64,000 bases of DNA from Helochares maculicollis (lineage: Eukaryota > Arthropoda > Insecta > Coleoptera > Hydrophilidae). The notes under the pieces are model-generated. The model did not search any database. It saw only the letters and a program-made list of their open reading frames with translations, and was not told where the DNA came from. The stretch is taken from positions 1-64,000 of the forward strand of contig JAWQRO010000046.1 in the NCBI GenBank assembly GCA_033557835.1, in the 5' to 3' direction. The translations under genes and the position numbers were made by a program. Of the stretch, positions 60,840 to 64,000 are shown piece by piece; positions within the stretch are counted from its first letter, which is position 1; every line of letters starts with the position of its first letter.

Positions 60840-63569
60840 TCCGAAAATTTATAACTGCATTTCCGACTTGCCAAAACTATTATTATGAAGGAAAGAACTA
60901 ATTCAAATCTCAGGAAACTTTAAATGTGACTACCTGATGGTTTCATGCAATTAACTTGTTTTAGAAAATAGATTATTTTGATTGATTCAGAATTTTTCGA
61001 CACTTTCGTTTATTGCTTCAGAATTAGGAAAAAATAATGGAAAATTTCTGTAGTTTATAGAAAATTAACTTGGCTTAAAGAAAAGTATTTAGTTAACAGA
61101 ATTTACTTGACTTATAAACAAATTAGCAGAATTTGTGGAGAATATGCTTAGTTACTAAAGAATTTGTTAAGTTGTTTGTTAAGTAGAGAAATTGACTCGC
61201 GATTACGCAAAAACGGCAATAAATTGAAATCTTGACTTGATGATCAGCTTAAAGCTCGATTGAATTGAGAACGAACTTGAGTTAGGGAACGCAAAAAATG
61301 AAAAGCAGCTCTAAAACTGCAGTTTGTGTGCCGATGAAACACTCGAAGTGAAAAGTTTACCACTTGAGCTGTTAACTTAATTAGTGCAGAGGGTTCGAGT
61401 GGTTCTACGTCGGTTTGAGAGAGCGCCGCGACGACTGAAGACGCTCCAGCAAACAAGTAATAAGTGCGTCAAACATTGGAGGCGGCATGCGCGAAATTCA
61501 AGTGCAACCGGAATTCATATCTACATTAAACAAATATATCTCTCGGAAATAACGACATAAATAATCGATTTTTTTCTTGGTTGCCTCGACCGGCCGCAAA
61601 CTGCGAAATGGAATCTCCATGTTTACATAATAAAAAGCTGCTAGCTACGCTTCTATTTGCATACTTTGCGAGCCATGCGGCACTTCTACTGCGTTAATAA
61701 ACTTTCGGCAACTTTTAATGAAGGGTTTAATATTAAAACTTTGGTGTGTAGGAAAATTGGTCCGTAAATATTGTCTCTTTGTCTGAGTTTTCGAAATAAG
61801 CATTTTTCGTTTACGACATTATTTAATATCATATTTTCGTCTTAAGAACTGTATATAAATGTTCATTTTAAAGAATCGCTACAATTTCGTCATGCCGATG
61901 AAGCGATTTTAATTGTCGAAATAGTTTGTTTTTAAAGCCAATGTCTTTATAGCTAATATGGTATGATTTTGCAGTGCATTGAGGCTTATAGATCCCGTTG
62001 GGATTGAACGGGGTGGGTTGAGCTGAAAATTGCTTTGATTGTGTTGCGTGCCTATAAAATTTCAACTAACGCACGTAGAAACTGCGACCAATTCCACCGC
62101 AGAAGATGACAAAAACCAAATTACGCAACTAATCGATCGGTACCCATAAAATTCTATTAGATTAATTAGGTTTATTGGATTTGTACGAACCTGTTGACAA
62201 GGCGGTGTCCTATTTCTTTAATAAAATTAACTTTTGCGATCAATCGATGCCATTGGCTGCATATTTGCTTTGTGTATAGGATAAAAACGACATTTACTTC
62301 GCTTATATCCGAAATACAAAAGTTATGTCATCAATTTATTTATTAATTCACAATTCGCAATCGGAAGTGATACTTACCTTCATCGATTTCGATTTGTTTG
62401 GGTTAATTTTCTTTAATTTGAGTTTTAACAAAGAGATAGGAGGTAAATAAAAATGCAAGCAAATAATGTTCTTACTAAAATATGAATTATTTCCTGTATT
62501 CATGAAATGATATTCAGAAGTAAGTAAATTGTTAAGAAAACGTTATTTTCCAGATAATTATATGTAAAAGTTTGAATGAAAATGGTTTTGAACAGGATTT
62601 GTAGCCATAGATTTGCTACTGCAAAACTGAAAAGGCATCACTTTCAACTTCACTAGGCCTTAGGTGTTTCAACGAAAGTTAATACCCGGCATTAGACGGC
62701 TATTCAGCAAATTGGTTGTCACTTGTCATAGTTCTCAGCAGGCTGACTCACGAAATGTTTATTTTTATTACGAATCGCATACTATAATTGAAGAGATATG
62801 AAAGTTTTCCATTTGAACAGTTTATCAACGATACTTTATGTACTACAAATATTTACTAATGACCTTTTGGTTACAATATAATGGTTAGTTTATCGAGAAG
62901 CTTCAACACAAATTTGGGTGTAAGTAAATTTTTATGTAGGCATCTACAATTACCTGCGTTAAAACTTCCGGTAGAGGTTATGGGACGGGTCAAAATCTGC
63001 GCAAATTATTTTATTTTGTGTTTTTGAGAGGAATATATCACATTTTAAAAGCAAGAAATGGGATTTTCAACAGTTCAATTATTGTTTTTTAATACTATAT
63101 AGTTATTACGTGATACGAATCCTATTAAATTTCAGTTTGAATAGAAAAAAGTTTTCATTTCCAATCAAGGCTTTAATACGAGAGTAAGTTTTTCATATAT
63201 TACCCGAACATGTTATTAAAATTCAAATATTTAAATTTCCTTGGGCTCTAAAAAAGCTCATGATTAGTGACCAAATCAGTGCCATGACAATATTTCACCA
63301 AAGATATCCGGAAATAAAGATTATTTTGCACAAACATTTAATTTAGAATCAGTTGCTTGTCAGAAAGTTAATTATTGAACTATTCGTAGAAATTTCAACA
63401 TATCAATGGCTAAAGAAGATTTTTTTATAGCAAGCTGAAATCACAAAACGGATAAAAAATAGTATTTACTAATTTTAAAAATGAAGATACTTTTATGCAA
63501 CGGCTCTCAATTTGGTCTTACAATTTGCTTCTTATTTAGTATTTCTTTATGATGAGTATTAATTTTCAG
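60840..63569. other. intergenic, with a possible INAF leader exon
   Basis: A GC-richer spot at 61375-61500 (minus strand: CGTCTTCAGTCGTCGCGG, containing the TCAGT initiator, and AAGTGGTAAAC as a possible donor at about 61358) may be a 5' untranslated exon of INAF gene 2. The rest is AT-rich with no supported gene; the frames at 61244-61456 and 61868-62065 have no recognisable domain. Confidence 0.35.
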
Positions 63570-63599
63570 GGTGCCACATTCTTCAGTGAATCTGTCAAT

Positions 63600-63815
63600 A
63601 TGGATGACCAGCAACTCTTGCAACCCATTCTTGAATCGTACGGTGTTTTTAAGCCCCTAAACACAATACCGGCTTTTTCATTACATTTATTGTTTACGTT
63701 TGCGTTAGAAGTTGTTGCCATAACATTTGCAGTGCTCCATCCTGATCAAGGGGCGAAATGTAGGGAGTACTTCATTTTAATTTATATTCATATTGCACTA
63801 TGGTTTCTAACACTG
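63600..63815 (+). CDS. TMEM192-like membrane protein, first coding exon, 3' partial
   Basis: Acceptor ttttcag at 63569, ATG at 63600 (MDDQQLLQPILESYGVFKPL), GTAAGT donor at 63816, phase 0. The exon encodes 72 residues: a short polar N-terminus with QPILESYGVFKPLNTIP (compare the F-x-PL-x-T-x region before the first helix of TMEM192), helix 1 (IPAFSLHLLFTFALEVVAIT), a loop with DQGAKCREY, and the start of helix 2 (FILIYIHIALWFLTL). TMEM192 is a small lysosomal/late-endosomal membrane protein. The match is by pattern, not alignment, and the rest of the gene is right of the window, so other small membrane proteins are possible. The frame upstream of 63600 (from 63549) is intronic. Confidence 0.5.
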
Positions 63816-64000
63816 GTAAGTACAGTATGAGATTTGAGGATCAAGGTGTGAGAAAAAACACACCGTTTGATTATATAAAGTAAAAAATATGCTTGATTCT
63901 CCAATTTCATGATGAATTAATGGAAGCATTAACAAGAGACCTTAAATAACAACTATAACTTTAGATTCTAGATCAATTTGCCAGGCTGAGGCACTACAGC
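63816..64000 (+). other. intron of the TMEM192-like gene
   Basis: AT-rich sequence after a GTAAGT donor. No second exon before the window ends. Confidence 0.5.

Noticed and set aside
1..64000. CRISPR array, bacterial operons, prophage or viral insertions
   Set aside because: No regularly spaced identical repeats, no ribosome-binding-site-led operons, and no frame with virus-like polymerase, capsid or glycoprotein features was seen.

Overview
This is a window from an insect nuclear genome. The coding parts are split by GT-AG introns, most of the DNA is AT-rich and non-coding, and there are decayed mariner, pogo and LINE elements, (TA)n tracts and degenerate tandem repeats. The recognisable genes (GCN2, taranis, UTP25, two INAF-motif genes, a TMEM192-like gene) are animal genes, and taranis together with paired INAF genes points to insects. 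The order cannot be fixed from the sequence; a beetle-like genome is only a guess.

Layout. 258-2082 (+) holds the last three visible exons of the eIF2-alpha kinase GCN2 (HisRS-like and C-terminal parts), cut by the left edge. 2.1-12.3 kb is intergenic and rich in dead transposons: a 1.15 kb mariner with TA-flanked ends (5548-6701), a LINE RNase H remnant (7384-7707), and a pogo/Tigger element (8278-10948) with an altered catalytic residue and a PHD-like C-terminus. 12.3-14.1 kb is CpG-rich with CRE/ATF-type sites. 14.3-24.9 kb is an old, diverged array of long repeats, later invaded by an internally deleted Tc1/mariner-type element (18910-19667) and by a LINE on the minus strand (19850-22345). 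25.1-28.3 kb contains two more copies of another family, also found near 2.9 kb and 45.9 kb.

The taranis (tara) gene covers much of the right half on the + strand. Its main coding exon is 50931-51902 (SERTA domain). A CpG-rich candidate promoter lies at 32.5-34.8 kb, and an upstream ATG exon ending in a phase-0 donor at 34089 joins it in frame. The roughly 16.8 kb between them would be a first intron holding further CpG-rich blocks, an RFX-like site, a strong 29-nt inverted repeat and several degenerate AAAATC-type repeat tracts.

The right end is gene-dense: UTP25 (54711-57653, four exons, +), a ribosome-biogenesis factor; two INAF-motif single-pass membrane protein genes in tandem on the minus strand (59409 and 60830), each with a phase-1 donor after the conserved block; and the first coding exon of a probable TMEM192 (63600-63815, +), cut by the window edge. 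These genes have unrelated jobs (stress translation control, transcription/cell cycle, rRNA processing, TRP-channel support, lysosomal membrane), so the arrangement is ordinary chromosomal neighbourhood, not a pathway cluster. I found no clear new biological system. The most unusual signals are non-coding: the phased 10-bp repeat at the tara candidate promoter, the dispersed degenerate repeat tracts, and the nested repeat landscape at 14-28 kb.
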